Assembly (NCBI GenBank): GCA_025175895.1
Contig: CM046000.1
Span: 38,104,720-38,168,719, forward strand
Length of the DNA stretch: 64,000 nt
Direction of reading: 5' to 3'
Source of the DNA: Wurfbainia villosa
Lineage: Eukaryota; Streptophyta; Magnoliopsida; Zingiberales; Zingiberaceae
Position numbers and translations under genes: made by a program. Of the stretch, positions 36,453 to 46,787 are shown one piece after another. Below the pieces are notes generated by a model, which saw only the letters and a program-made list of their open reading frames with translations, did not search any database and was not told the DNA's origin. Position 1 is the stretch's first letter. Every line of letters begins with the position of its first letter.

Positions 36453-36608
36453 GGTACCTAATTGTACAGTAATTCTTTTTCTATTTTGGTTGGAATGAAG
36501 TTTGATGTTCAATACAGAAGGAATCGTTCTTTGGCACAAAATTTGATACCTTATTGGTCTTAGTTAGTATTTCAGTTTTGTGACCTCATCTGTTTTATTC
36601 CTTGTCAG

Positions 36609-36680
36609 GTAACACAAAAACCCATCTTGGTTTATCCAAATAGTGGAGAAAGCTATGATCCTGTTAGAAAGGATTGGGTG
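36609..36680 (+). CDS. HMT: HMT exon 6
   Basis: Twenty-four codons, VTQKPILVYPNSGESYDPVR and KDWV, after the acceptor TTGTCAG. The donor is GTGAGT at 36681. Both ends are phase 0. The YPNSGE block is typical of plant HMTs. Confidence 0.9.
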
Positions 36681-36890
36681 GTGAGTTTTTACAACCTTAT
36701 TTGATACTTGAGCATGTCTTGCCTCTGCTTTGATAATCTTGAGTTCTAAGCAGAAGCAATTCTGAAATCTGATGAACAACAAATACCATTGCTTCTTCCA
36801 TGTGAAGTTCGTGATGCAATTTGTACAAATACCTAGCTTTTCAATTTTTATTAATAAAATGTCTGACCACCTCTGTGCTTCTGCTTGCAG

Positions 36891-37159
36891 TTAAGTGGTG
36901 ATCCTGATGATGATTTTGTTTCATACGTGAGCAAGTGTATGAGGCTGGAGCTTCTCTTATAGGAGGTTGCTGTAGGACAACCCCAAACACCATTAGGGCT
37001 ATAGCGAAGGCTCTATGCAAGGGCTCCGATGCTATAAAAGAAGCAGAGCAACAGACACGGGTCAAAAATTCAGTTGAGGACACACTGACACTTAACTCAG
37101 CATCATTTCACAAGTCTTCCAGCAACACTAGTGCTTGCTCCCGTCCTCTTCTTGTGTAG
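36891..37159 (+). pseudogene. HMT: HMT exon 7 with one-base deletion
   Basis: After the acceptor CTTGCAG the frame reads LSGDPDDDFVSYVSK and then loses one base after 36937. The following frame gives YEAGASLIGGCCRTTPNTIR, containing the paired zinc-ligand cysteines, and runs to TAG at 37157-37159. A TGG tryptophan codon reduced to TG explains the shift. Without the base, the protein would lose both zinc cysteines. It could be a true mutation or a consensus error. The C-terminal tail after ALCKGS is not conserved enough to judge. Confidence 0.85.
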
Positions 37160-38001
37160 TTGGCTAGAAAATGAGAGTAAAATTATGCACAATATCCTGA
37201 TGAAGTATACTGTACATAGCTGAATCTGTTACCAGGAAGGCAAGTGGGATCAATAACAAGTTCCGCAGTGACATTACGTCTTTTGTTTTGGGGTTAAAAT
37301 TGTAGTGGTAATTCGAATTTCACGTACAGTAGTTGTTGATGGATAAGTCAGGATAACATATTTAATTGACTTCGTATTAATTCTGTAGGAACAAGTGCAG
37401 TGGCCTTGCTGCAGACAACCATATCTACCATACCACCTTCTCTGTATCGAACTACTATCACTCCTAAAGATCACTTTTCTATGGAAAAAACGAATATTGA
37501 TTCCACCTATTACATCTCCAAATTCAGCAAAGAAACTTCAGGCAATCAAGGGAATCCATGGCCAAAATCTTGAAATATCTTCACCGCCTTGTCTCAAAGT
37601 GAATAAGCTCGTATTCCTGTGGAGCCTTGGCATGAAACTTGAGCTTCCTTTGGAATAATTGTGGATAACATACCGTAAGCCGAACCAAACGATGGTGCTC
37701 ACTTTTGACACCTTTCTTCCCTCCACCGGTTTCCTTTCCTGTCTTTCTGCAGCTTTGCCTCCTGTAGAACGAAACTGTAGTAACCCAAGTTCAACAATTA
37801 AGTTGGGCAACAAGGATGTATAATAGTTTAACAACATCAATACAAATTGTTATCGTTGAGTTATTATGAAAATTACTGATGACACAAAAATTTTATCTTT
37901 TTCCCTACCTTATTCAGAATTTTGAATTTTGTTTTTGTATTACTGTATTGTTAAGCATCTTATGATACTTGCTATTTGGGAAGACTATTGGGTTGTGAGC
38001 T
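37160..38001. other. HMT 3' flank
   Basis: It probably includes the HMT 3' untranslated region. Short open frames (37395-37658 plus, 37840-37538 minus) show no recognisable family or gene structure. I see no other feature. Confidence 0.45.
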
Positions 38002-38009
38002 GAGTTGCC

Positions 38010-38577
38010 TAGGGTGGTAAACGAACCAAGCCAAGTCAAGTTTTGTAGTGTTTAGACTTGTTTGATAAGATAGTCAAGCCAAGCCGAGCCAAGCCTAAAA
38101 TTAATCAAACTACAAAAAAATCTGTTCAAGCTTGGCTTGGTATTTTTTTTTGAGCTTGAGTTTGGTTTGAATTTGAATTGAGCTTGACTTGTTTAATGGA
38201 TATCAAACTTCTAATCAAGCTTGATTCAAGCTTGTTTAAATTTAATTTATTTAAATGTTATCAAGTTCTTAAGTCAAATTTGTTTGTTTATTTAAAATTT
38301 TATTAATTTAATCCTGATTTATAAATGAGTATAAATAAATTTCAAAAATAATTTTTAAAAAAATATAATTATAAATCAGCTTGTTAATGTTCACGAATAC
38401 TGTTCACGAACATTAATAAACTGAACACATACATGTTCAAGCTTGTTTATTTAATTTATCAAACTGTTCAAACTTATTTATTAATTGACTTTGATGCATA
38501 TTAAACAAACGTAAACGAACTCTTACCGAATCGAACATCAAACTCGTTCATAAATATTTGATTCGTTTACCGCCCTA
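38010..38577. mobile_element. hAT-type MITE
   Basis: A 568-bp element with 16-base terminal inverted repeats, TAGGGTGGTAAACGAA on the left and its one-mismatch complement on the right. The perfect 8-bp direct repeat GAGTTGCC flanks it (38002-38009 and 38578-38585). The interior is AT-rich and non-coding, with many AAGCTTG and GTTCACGAAC words. The 8-bp duplication and TIR type are diagnostic of the hAT superfamily. Confidence 0.9.
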
Positions 38578-38636
38578 GAGTTGCCCATGACATTTACCAG
38601 AAGAACATTGCATCACTTTTTGACAAAGGCAGCTCT

Positions 38637-38642
38637 TTTATT
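38637..38642 (-). terminator. Polyadenylation signal of the hairpin-protein gene
   Basis: AATAAA on the minus strand, about 120 bases past the stop codon at 38764. The position suits a short 3' untranslated region. Confidence 0.5.
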
Positions 38643-38763
38643 TAGTTGTAACTAAGTCGACATTAGACCCGATATGATTCTTACACTACTCAGGAAAAGA
38701 GTCAGAACGCATGACTCTGACATGTAGACGCAGAGCTGCCACTCCTGCTTCGAATTCCAAAAC

Positions 38764-39615
38764 TTACACCATCTCGATCGCTGGATCTTCACGTCCCTCG
38801 CCGCCCCGTCGTTCGTGCTCTCTGTACTCCTCCTCGCATCGGCTGCGGCACTGCCTCATTTTGCGAGGGTCGCGATATTGCTGTTGGCAGTCCTCCTCGC
38901 ATCGACGGTATTCCTCCCGAGGGTCCCTGTTGCCAGACCCGCTACGGCCGCCCTCTTCCCGCTCCCGCTCTTCCCGGTACTGCTTCTCGCACTGCCATTG
39001 GCATTGCTGTTGCTGGCGCGGGTCGCGACGCTCCGCTTCGCACCGTTGTTGGCATCGCCGGTATTCCTCCCGAGGATCGCGGTTTCCTACGCCATCGCGG
39101 CCACTCTCTCTGCGCTCGAGCTCCTCTTGGTACCGCTCCTCGCATCGCCTTTGGCACTGCTCTTGTTTCCGCGTGTCGCCGCGCTGCTGATCACAACGCC
39201 GCTCGCACCGGCGGAGTTCTTCCTCGGGGTCTCTGTTCGTCTCGTGGCGTCCCCGCTCCTCCTCGTACCGCTGCTCGCACTGCATCTCGCATTGCTGCAC
39301 CTGGCGTGGGTCGTGCTGCTGCCGCCAACACTTCTGCTTGCACTGGCGAAGCCTCTCTTGAGGATCTCGGTGCGACTCCACCAGATCGTCTCCCCTGCTC
39401 CTTCCCTGTTCGCTGCGGTATTCCTCCTCGCACCTTTGCTCGCACTGGCGCCGCTGCGCTTCGCCCTGCCGACTCTGGCGGCACTCCTGCTGGCACTTCT
39501 CGAGCCGACGCCGGGGATCGACGCTGTCGTACGAAAGCACGGAAGCAGCCGATAGGAGGGAGAGGGAGAGGAAGAGGAGCACTGCTAGGAGTGCTTTTGC
39601 TTTGGCGATCGCCAT
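38764..39615 (-). CDS. Secreted precursor with five cysteine-hairpin modules (vicilin-like antimicrobial peptide type, no cupin)
   Basis: 283 codons in one exon. The start is the Met of MAIAKAKALLAVLLFLSLSL, a clear signal peptide (about 24 residues); an upstream Met at 39729 would put polar sequence before it and is rejected. Five modules C-x3-C-x12-C-x3-C follow at roughly residues 40, 80, 125, 180 and 235, rich in Arg, Glu and Gln and separated by acidic linkers. This is the alpha-hairpinin pattern found in the N-terminal part of vicilin-like antimicrobial peptide precursors (MiAMP2 type), which usually continue into two cupin domains. Here the frame stops after the fifth module and an AATAAA follows about 120 bases later, so no cupin is encoded nearby. 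The likely role is seed defence peptides released in vacuoles or protein bodies. Very high GC contrasts with its surroundings. It is convergent with HMT. Confidence 0.85.
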   Translation of the reverse strand: MAIAKAKALLAVLLFLSLSLLSAASVLSYDSVDPRRRLEKCQQECRQSRQGEAQRRQCEQRCEEEYRSEQGRSRGDDLVESHRDPQERLRQCKQKCWRQQHDPRQVQQCEMQCEQRYEEERGRHETNRDPEEELRRCERRCDQQRGDTRKQEQCQRRCEERYQEELERRESGRDGVGNRDPREEYRRCQQRCEAERRDPRQQQQCQWQCEKQYREEREREEGGRSGSGNRDPREEYRRCEEDCQQQYRDPRKMRQCRSRCEEEYREHERRGGEGREDPAIEMV

Positions 39616-39675
39616 AACTGTTAGATATAGATCAAAGCGATGGAAGCGATTATGGATGGAAGGATTACGATGCTT

Positions 39676-39681
39676 CTTATA
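39676..39681 (-). promoter_or_regulatory. TATA box of the hairpin-protein gene
   Basis: TATAAG on the minus strand about 60 bases upstream of the ATG at 39615, a normal plant TATA-to-ATG distance for a short leader. Confidence 0.55.
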
Positions 39682-39739
39682 GCAAGATGAAAAGGTGAAG
39701 TATCTGGACGATTGGGGACACGCGGTCATCCATGGCTAT

Positions 39740-39823
39740 CATGCAACATGACGAGTGTTCACCACCGTCCTCCTCACCGAAGCCAGCTTCACATATGGCT
39801 GAGGCAGCAGGACCGCATGCAAA
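39740..39823 (-). promoter_or_regulatory. Two RY-like (CATGCA) seed promoter motifs
   Basis: CATGCAA occurs at 39740-39746 and CATGCAAA at 39816-39823, about 60 and 135 bases upstream of the TATA box. CATGCA is the core of the RY element bound by B3 factors in seed storage protein promoters. This suits seed-specific expression but rests on short motifs. Confidence 0.4.
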
Positions 39824-39829
39824 TGAAAA

Positions 39830-40530
39830 GGTTCTCCTTAAAACATTGATATCCAATATTTATTCATTTAGAATAAATAAAAATTTAATAATTAAAAATT
39901 ATTATTATTGACTATATTTTAATTCATTTCTCTTTTTTATATATTATTTAATTATTTTTATATTCACCATATCAGACCTAATAATTCTTTTTTTTTTTGA
40001 CAAATTTTCTTTTAACTTATTTTTATTTCTTTCCTCTCTTATTGTATAAGCTAAATTTCTCTCTAAAATCGTAATTTTTTTTATTTAATATGTTTCTTTT
40101 CTAATTAATTGATTTCTTTCTCAATGGTTATCTTAAAACAGTAAATTTAATTTTCTTGCTTATATTATTGTTGCCAACAAATCTTTCTTTTATTTATTTT
40201 TCCTTTTCTCTCTCTTTTCTCTCTCTAATTTAATATAAACCCTAAACTTCAATCTCTTATCATCACCATTTTCGTTTCTTCTTAATCACTTTTTTCTTTA
40301 TTTACTACCTACTATATACTTGAAAATCCTAAATTTTGATCTCCATCTTAAAAAAAAAAAAGTATAATGGCTTGTAGTGATGAGTGGCGTAACTAGAATT
40401 TTCAAACAGAGTGGACAAATTTAATAAATTAAGAAAAAAATAATAGAACATAAAATATATAATAAAAATTATATATTAATTTCATACTTTGAAAATATTA
40501 AATAATATATTAGTTTCATTATCAATTGTA
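39830..40530. other. AT-rich spacer
   Basis: Strongly AT-rich with TTTTCTCT and TATTTA tracts. No coding region or repeat boundary could be supported. The segment from about 40380 (GGCGTAACTAGAATTTTC) is probably the tail of the hAT relic that follows. Confidence 0.45.
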
Positions 40531-40937
40531 TCAAAAACATATCGTCTCAATATATGGTATCAAATAATCATTTAGCATATTGTCTCCCAATCGATTACGA
40601 AATAAAATTTTGATTATTTCCATTGTTGAAAACATTCTCTCTACCATTGTAGTTGCAACGAGCAAAAATAATGTTAACTTTAAAAGTAATATACCAAATG
40701 ATACAATCGATATTTCTTCAATTGAACCATTCATATAGTAAACTTGTTAATCCTTGTAATCTCATAGAATTGATTGCTACTTTGTATGTCAAAAATAAAA
40801 TTATCAAGTTGGTACTTAAGATGCATTAACTCCATCGAAGAGAAATTAAATAGATAAAACTGAACAAACTGAAATAATTTTCTCTTATCATAAACAGAGA
40901 ATGAATTTGATGGATCAAGATAAACCATATATAACAA
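40531..40937 (-). pseudogene. hAT transposase relic (DUF4371/zf-MYM-like type), 3' end
   Basis: Two minus-strand fragments in different frames, 40937-40731 (LDPSNSFSVYDKRKL, SSMELMHLKYQLDNFIFD) and 40734-40531 (LVATTMVERMFSTMEIIK, NRLGDNMLNDYL), match the C-terminal dimerisation region of TTF-type hAT transposases. A frameshift lies near 40733. The 5' part is cut off by the tandem repeats at 40986. It is a different hAT family from the relic at 1-1017. Confidence 0.72.
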
Positions 40938-40985
40938 CTATGTGTTCACCTCATTAAAGAGACTATTTGATTTGCATGTGAACTA

Positions 40986-41405
40986 CCACGGCCGAATAAG
41001 AAGCAAGTCGGCACGAGAGCTTACAAATTGTCTCGGTCGAATAAGAAGCAAGTCGATATGAGGGCTTACGAATTGCCTCGGTCGAATAAGAAGGTCGGTG
41101 CGAGGGCTTATGGACTATCTCGACCGAATAAGAAGCAAATCGACATGAGGGCTTACGAACTGCCTCGACCGAATCAAGGACTTACGAACTACGTCTGAGT
41201 CAGGGACTTACGAACTATGCCCAAGTAAAGGACTTATGAACCGCGCCCGAGTTAGGGACTTACGAACTGCACCCGAGTCAGGAACTTACGAATTGCACTT
41301 GAGTCAGGGACTTACAAACTACACCTGAGTTAGGGACTTGCGAACTACATCCGAGTCAAGGACTTATGAACTTCGCTCAAGTCAGGGACTTACGCACTGC
41401 ACTTG
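40986..41405 (+). repeat. Two adjoining minisatellites upstream of a TATA motif
   Basis: About four units of roughly 45-50 bp (CGAATAAGAAGCAAGTCG, then GAGGGCTTACGAA) run to about 41168. Eight or nine units of about 30 bp (GAGTCAGGGACTTACGAACT) run to about 41405. Both units share the CTTACGAACTGC word, so one derives from the other. TATATA at 41458-41463 follows. This looks like the U3 of an unidentified LTR fragment (to about 41701). Confidence 0.7.
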
Positions 41406-43283
41406 ACTAGCCCTACCATTCTTCTCTCCTCCCCAAGTCACCTCCATTTGGGGAAATTATATAGAATGCTTCATCCCTCCTTGCTCCGTTGATCCGGAGA
41501 AAATAATAAGGAATACCTACCCCTCCCTCATCGGAAGACCAACGAAATTAGGGAGTGAATAATATGCCTAATTCTGTAACTCTTCAAGTATCTCTATAGC
41601 TGAGGAAAGCAAAACAAGATACCACCCTGAATAAATAAAGAAGATCATGTGTTAACCCTTGGCCTGGAAAGCCAGAAAAGCTCGAGGAGAACATATGAAA
41701 CTGTTGGGATGTATACTGAAAAGTCTATCTTTTGTATAAACATCTTTATTTTTGAAATAAGAATCACATGATCATTGTTTGCATATTTATGGTTATGCAT
41801 ATTGTCTGATACATTACATTATAGATAACATGGTGTGTAATGTCACACGGAAGATCATGTTATCAGTTCCTTGTAAAGTATAAGTAAAAGCTCACAACCG
41901 AGATGGTTTTGGACAAACCATTGATATGGTTGTAGTGTGATTTGGTATTGGTTTGTCTTGACCATAGAATTACACTAGTACACTTTGTGTGTATTGAGCA
42001 TGACCGACTTAGAGGTGAATCAATTTATTGCTGACTACATAATTGAATCGGACCTCAGATATTATGGTGTACATGCTCTTAATCCCGATATAATAATGGG
42101 CATATGTACTTAGTATTTATTTCTTTGATTTACCAATGGACGAGATTTATAGATTAAATCGATAGGCTCGGTAAGTTGGAAAATGATATTATTTACATGG
42201 TGTGTCGTTGATTATAGGAGAAAATCATGTCCTATATATTAGGATGATGATGTCCCCTTGAGGAGTTTATAAGGATTATCATGTAAACCCTACAAGTGGA
42301 CTTGGTCCGGCATGATGATAAGGTTGAGTGGTACTACTCATGGAGTTAGATGTTGATTAATTAATTGTCAGTAAATTAATTAATTGACGGACATTCGAGA
42401 TCTTAAATACGGAGAGATATTTGTACAATTAATATATGGAGCTCATATTTATTTATAGGGGTTGGTGAGGTAGATCAATGATAATCCTCTAGTGGAATGG
42501 ATTATCATTAATGAATCGGATTTTATGTGGGCCGGATCCATTGGATGACCAAGATCCAACTCCTCCTCATGGTCTCTATTGTAGCCTATTAAAACCCTCA
42601 TGAAGTTTAGATCCAACGGTAAAAATTGAATTCCTAGATCTGACGGTGGAAATTGAATTCCTAGATCCGACGGTGGAGATTGAAAGGAGGCTTAAGCCTA
42701 AATATATAAATAGGAGTCCAAGGCATGGGCGGCAAGGAATCTTAAGGAGATTAGGGTTTTTCTTCCAAGGTTTTGGTCGGCTAGGGTTTGGAGTTGGCTA
42801 AGGAAAGGCATTGGGCGGCAACCTAGGTTGGATCTCTCTCCATTGGGCGGTGCCTCCCTCTCTCTCTCTAGGTTGGCTGACGGCTCCTCCCTATCTCTCT
42901 CTTCCCTTGGCCGGCGGCAACAAGAGCCTTAGCTCTCTTGGCCGGCGCCCATTCATCTACTTCCTCTCCTTGGCCGGCGGCAACATCAAGCTTGGTGGCT
43001 TGGTGGTCGGCACTAGATAGAAGAAGAAGTATCGAGTATTCTTCCCTTTGTTCAGAGCGGATAAGGAAGGGAAGAATGAGATCTAGGAGGCTTCATCTCT
43101 TGGAGGATTGTTGCCCACACAACGTCCAAGAGGAGGATAGGACATACAATAGAAGACCTTGAGGTAAACAAGAGGTATAATTCTTGTTTTGGTTTCCTTT
43201 TGTTTCTTTGTATTATGTATGTAATTGCATGTGACTAATTTACTTGGACCCTGAAGATAAACACAAAAATCGGCGATCCGTAC

Positions 43284-45502
43284 TGTTAGTAATATGTGAG
43301 AGATGTCCTAAGACAATCGCCTTATGTATGAACCATTTATATGATAAATGAAGATTCACTATTTGAGCATACATGGTTTCATGTATTTGATCGGATCTTA
43401 AACTCATTTACTGAATATCCACGATACGATTCACAGCATGAGAGAATTTGTGATTGGATCACAACTAGTGAGTATCTCTACATGTGTAATTGTGATGTAT
43501 CGGAATTATCCCTAGTCGATGAATTAATGGATTTGGACAACATTTATTCTGTCGAGACTAGCACGAGGTATACTCTTTGGTGTATCCAAGCAGCTGATTC
43601 TCATTGGCTGGAGACATTGTGATGTCCGGAGTTAATCGTGGATGCTAGTTATGGTAACTAGTTCATTGGAGTGACCAGCCGTAAGACTTCATATGGTTCT
43701 CTACATATATAGATATATCAATGAAGTTCTTACTGCAGGTTAAGTGTGATGTTCCTTTGACTTGCGGTATTCAAGACATCTTGATCATAAAGACTTATGC
43801 TTTGACATCTTAAGCAAGCATCTCTGAGGAGATGTGGACCCGGGATGATTGGGTATAAGTCGAAGTGATCGAAGGTGTTTGAATAGCCTATAAAGGATTC
43901 ACCACTCCTTGCGAGGAGATGTATACCCATGGCCTCTCGTCGGATTGTTACTAAAGTCTTTGGCCAAAGCATTACATGTTTAGAGTAAGGTACTCTTCGA
44001 TACATGTGGAGTAACTAGAATCCGTAGGACGAGGAAATAATACTTGGGCTAGGTGTGACATAGTCAACCTAGTAAGGATTGACACTATAGACCATGTCCT
44101 AAACCAAGTGGGTATAAGATGAGTGAAGGGAATGGGGCACGATTCATTCGAGCTGCTGAAGGGTTTCAGAAATAGTTCTGGATCAACCATTGATCTTTTC
44201 GGTTAATTGGGGATCATGATGTACTACTAGGTGTCACTCATGATCGTTCTATAATTAATGGTTAATTATAGACGGCCAACATAAATCGAGAACCTATTTG
44301 GTCACATGCACAACGAGCGTAATCCGAAGGATTTAAAACGAGCTTGTGAATGAGATTCTCAGACCGAGAGAAACTAGGTTTAGTTGGACCAAACAAGAAG
44401 CGAGCATGAAATCGTTTCAGTCGCAATGGAAGCGTGGATGGGCCGTGTCTTATGAAGACATGATGGACGAACCAAAATGGTTTGGTTCTAATCCAATGGA
44501 GGAGAATAAACCAAAGGGGTTTGGTTTGTTTTAAACGAATGAACCAAAGTTGGTTCGGTTCGTTTTAACTTAAAATAAACCATCATGGTTTGGTTTATTT
44601 TAACTTAAATTAATGGAGCGGGTTAACGGGCCTTTGGTTATGATCCAATAACCATTAAGAGAATTTGTTCTCTATAAAATAGGGCTTAAGGGTTTTTGTT
44701 AAACCTTAATTGAGGCAACCCTAGTTTTTGGCCGCCCACCCTCTCCCTCTAGTCGGCGCCAACCCTATTGCCTCCACCCACCTCCTCCAATCGACGACCA
44801 GATGCTGCCGTCTTCTCCACTTGCCGGCGTCGAGCTGCTGCCGTAGGAGCTCCGGTGATCATCCTTGGCTCCGGCGACAAGGTGAGCACATTGCTTTCCT
44901 TATTTGGCCGGCGCAAGGTCTCCACCAAACCTGTCCAGTTTTCTGGACAGCTTGTTTCCCTCTTGTCGGAGCATCGTTTGGACGACTTTTGGAGCTCCGA
45001 CAACGCCTTCCTTATCGGGGATTCGATCTCCGGTAATCCTCATAGGTGGAGGATGAAGGATTCGTCAAACGGTTGACGAATACCTCTCCGGAGAAGCGAG
45101 TTTTTAAGGACTCATTTTGGATCCGAATTTTGATTCGGATCGTGATCTTCTCTCGATCACGTCGTCTTCAACACGAGGCTGGTAACCCGTACGAAGACGA
45201 GGCTCGTGACTTAGTGAATTCATCCCGAAGATACTCGGCGTGGATACGGATAGAGACGATTCTAGCGAGAATCGTTCCAGTTGATGCTTTTCCCGCTACA
45301 CGTGATACGTCAGGTATACTTAGTTTAAGTTTCCTTTTATTGCAAAATTTGAATTTGCAGTTATGTCTACACATGTTGTACTATGTATGCGTGTGATGTG
45401 TGTGTTGTAATAAATTAGATTTATTATTTTATTCTTTCCGCTGTGCATATATTTATGAAACATATTCGAACACACACTCGCCGCGGTGCCAGAAACCCAA
45501 CA
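43284..45502 (+). repeat. Copia-2 5' LTR
   Basis: 2219 bp, TGTTAGTAATATGTGAGAG to AACCCAACA. A TATA-like CTATAAAATAGGG at about 44672 suits the U3/R boundary. It is followed at once by the tRNA-Met primer site. Confidence 0.93.
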
Positions 45503-45503
45503 G

Positions 45504-45515
45504 TGGTATCAGAGC
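45504..45515 (+). other. Copia-2 primer binding site
   Basis: TGGTATCAGAGC is complementary to the 3' end of initiator tRNA-Met, the usual primer of plant copia elements. It lies one base after the 5' LTR. Confidence 0.9.
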
Positions 45516-46787
45516 CCAAGTTGTGTTTCGACATAATCGTAAAATTATTTTGCGATAGTCATAATGATATTTCTGGAAATTTTCTACTTTTGAAAAATTA
45601 GAAGTATTTATAGAAATTTTTCAATTTTGGAAAGTCTAGAAGTATTTATGGAAATCTTCCACTTTTGGAAAGTTGGAAGTATTTATGGAAATTGATATTT
45701 TCCATAAATAAAATATTTGATTAGATTTTGAAAATTTATTTCCTAATTTAATCATGATTTGATTTGGGAAATCAAATCTTAAAATATTTTATTTCCATAA
45801 GTAGTTTTGATGATTTAGGAAATTGGTTTCCTAAATTAACTTTCCTTAATCAACTATTTCCACAAATAAAATATGTGATTAGATTTGGAAATTTGTTTCC
45901 TAATTTAATCATGATTTGATTTGGAGAATCAAATCTTAAACATATTTTATTTCCATAAATAGTTATAACATATAAGGAAATATTGTACATGACATAATTG
46001 TATGCCATGTAATTGCATTAGATGTATATCATTATGTCATTCGTGTCGTGACATGTAGATGTATGCCATGTCATGTAGATAATAGTTATTTGCATGCAAA
46101 GAGGATGAGACATAAAAACCCTAACTCAATATTAAAGCCTACACCTTCCATTAATATGGTTAGAACCAGAGTTCCGTTTCTTGTTCGGGTTGTTGGACTC
46201 TCTCCAAGCCCGGCTCGAACCCGAACATGTTCAAACCATGGAATAGTTTAATACTAATATGGTAAGAGTCAGAGGTCAATCATTAGCTTTGGTTGTTGGA
46301 CTCTCTCCAATCCGGGCTAATTAGTTGAATGCACTCTAACCATATTAAAACTATTCCTCGATTAATGGGTTGACTTTAACCTGGAGCATCGGCTTGTTGG
46401 ACTCTCTCCAAGGTCGATGTAAAGGGAGGTGAAGTTGGGTGCTATGCATATGATGCATACTTGTTAATGTGTTAACAACCCGATGTATGTGTGAACATTC
46501 AATTAGTTGATAGCACATTGTGATAGTTGCATATACATGATATGCAATCGGTATAGTTGATACCTACCGTCATAGTTATGAATGGCTTGTTGGACTCTCT
46601 CCAAGGTTGTTCATATCTATGATGGATATCAGCCCATTCGGAGATGGACCTACGATCTCCCGAAGTGATTTTGGGGTTTTTGAAATTCAAAAAATGAATG
46701 AGATTTATAAATGTATATTGATGCATTTTAAAATCATCTTTCTCATATATGCTTGATTTGTATTTCTAGATTAATCACATGATCATG
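45516..46787 (+). other. Copia-2 leader with four identical hairpins
   Basis: Non-coding leader between the primer site and gag. The first 450 bases are AT-rich, with repeated TTTATGGAAAT and TTTGGAAAT words. The second half has four copies of TTGGACTCTCTCCAA (46193, 46296, 46397, 46590), each able to form a 5-bp stem with a CTCTC loop. Confidence 0.75.

Larger units (their letters stand above)
3115..37159 (+). pseudogene. HMT: Homocysteine S-methyltransferase gene, broken by TE insertions and a frameshift
   Basis: Seven coding exons with GT-AG introns match plant homocysteine S-methyltransferases. These cytosolic zinc enzymes move a methyl group from S-methylmethionine (or AdoMet) to homocysteine, giving methionine. 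Visible signatures are the N-terminal VIDGGLATELEANGAD, VHLDYLEAGANI, the ASIGSYGAYL/ADGSEYSGNYG region, the zinc-ligand motif GINC in exon 5 and GGCC in exon 7. Leaving out the insert, the coding length is 1142 bases, one short of a 380-residue frame; the family is usually about 325-350 residues, so the C-terminal tail is long. Three lesions exist: a 20-kb copia complex inside exon 3, a 12-kb element at the exon 5 donor, and one missing base in exon 7. The insert adds a stop at 3819-3821, leaving 150 residues without the zinc cysteines. All other junctions are intact, so loss looks recent. An assembly artefact cannot be excluded for the single-base change. Confidence 0.9.

Noticed and set aside
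37395..37840. Open frames of 87 and 100 codons after HMT.
   Set aside because: No family resemblance, no splice or promoter support, and they overlap each other on opposite strands.
38815..39555. A 246-codon plus-strand frame, very hydrophobic and Leu/Ala-rich.
   Set aside because: It is the antisense of the GC-rich hairpin-protein gene. The minus strand has the signal peptide, cysteine modules and promoter motifs.
43341..43622. A 93-codon frame near the start of the Copia-2 LTR.
   Set aside because: The equivalent in the 3' LTR is broken by substitutions, and it lies in U3. There is no evidence of coding.
45046..45396. A 116-codon frame present twice (also 52319-52669).
   Set aside because: Both copies lie inside the Copia-2 LTRs, so duplication reflects LTR identity, not a gene.
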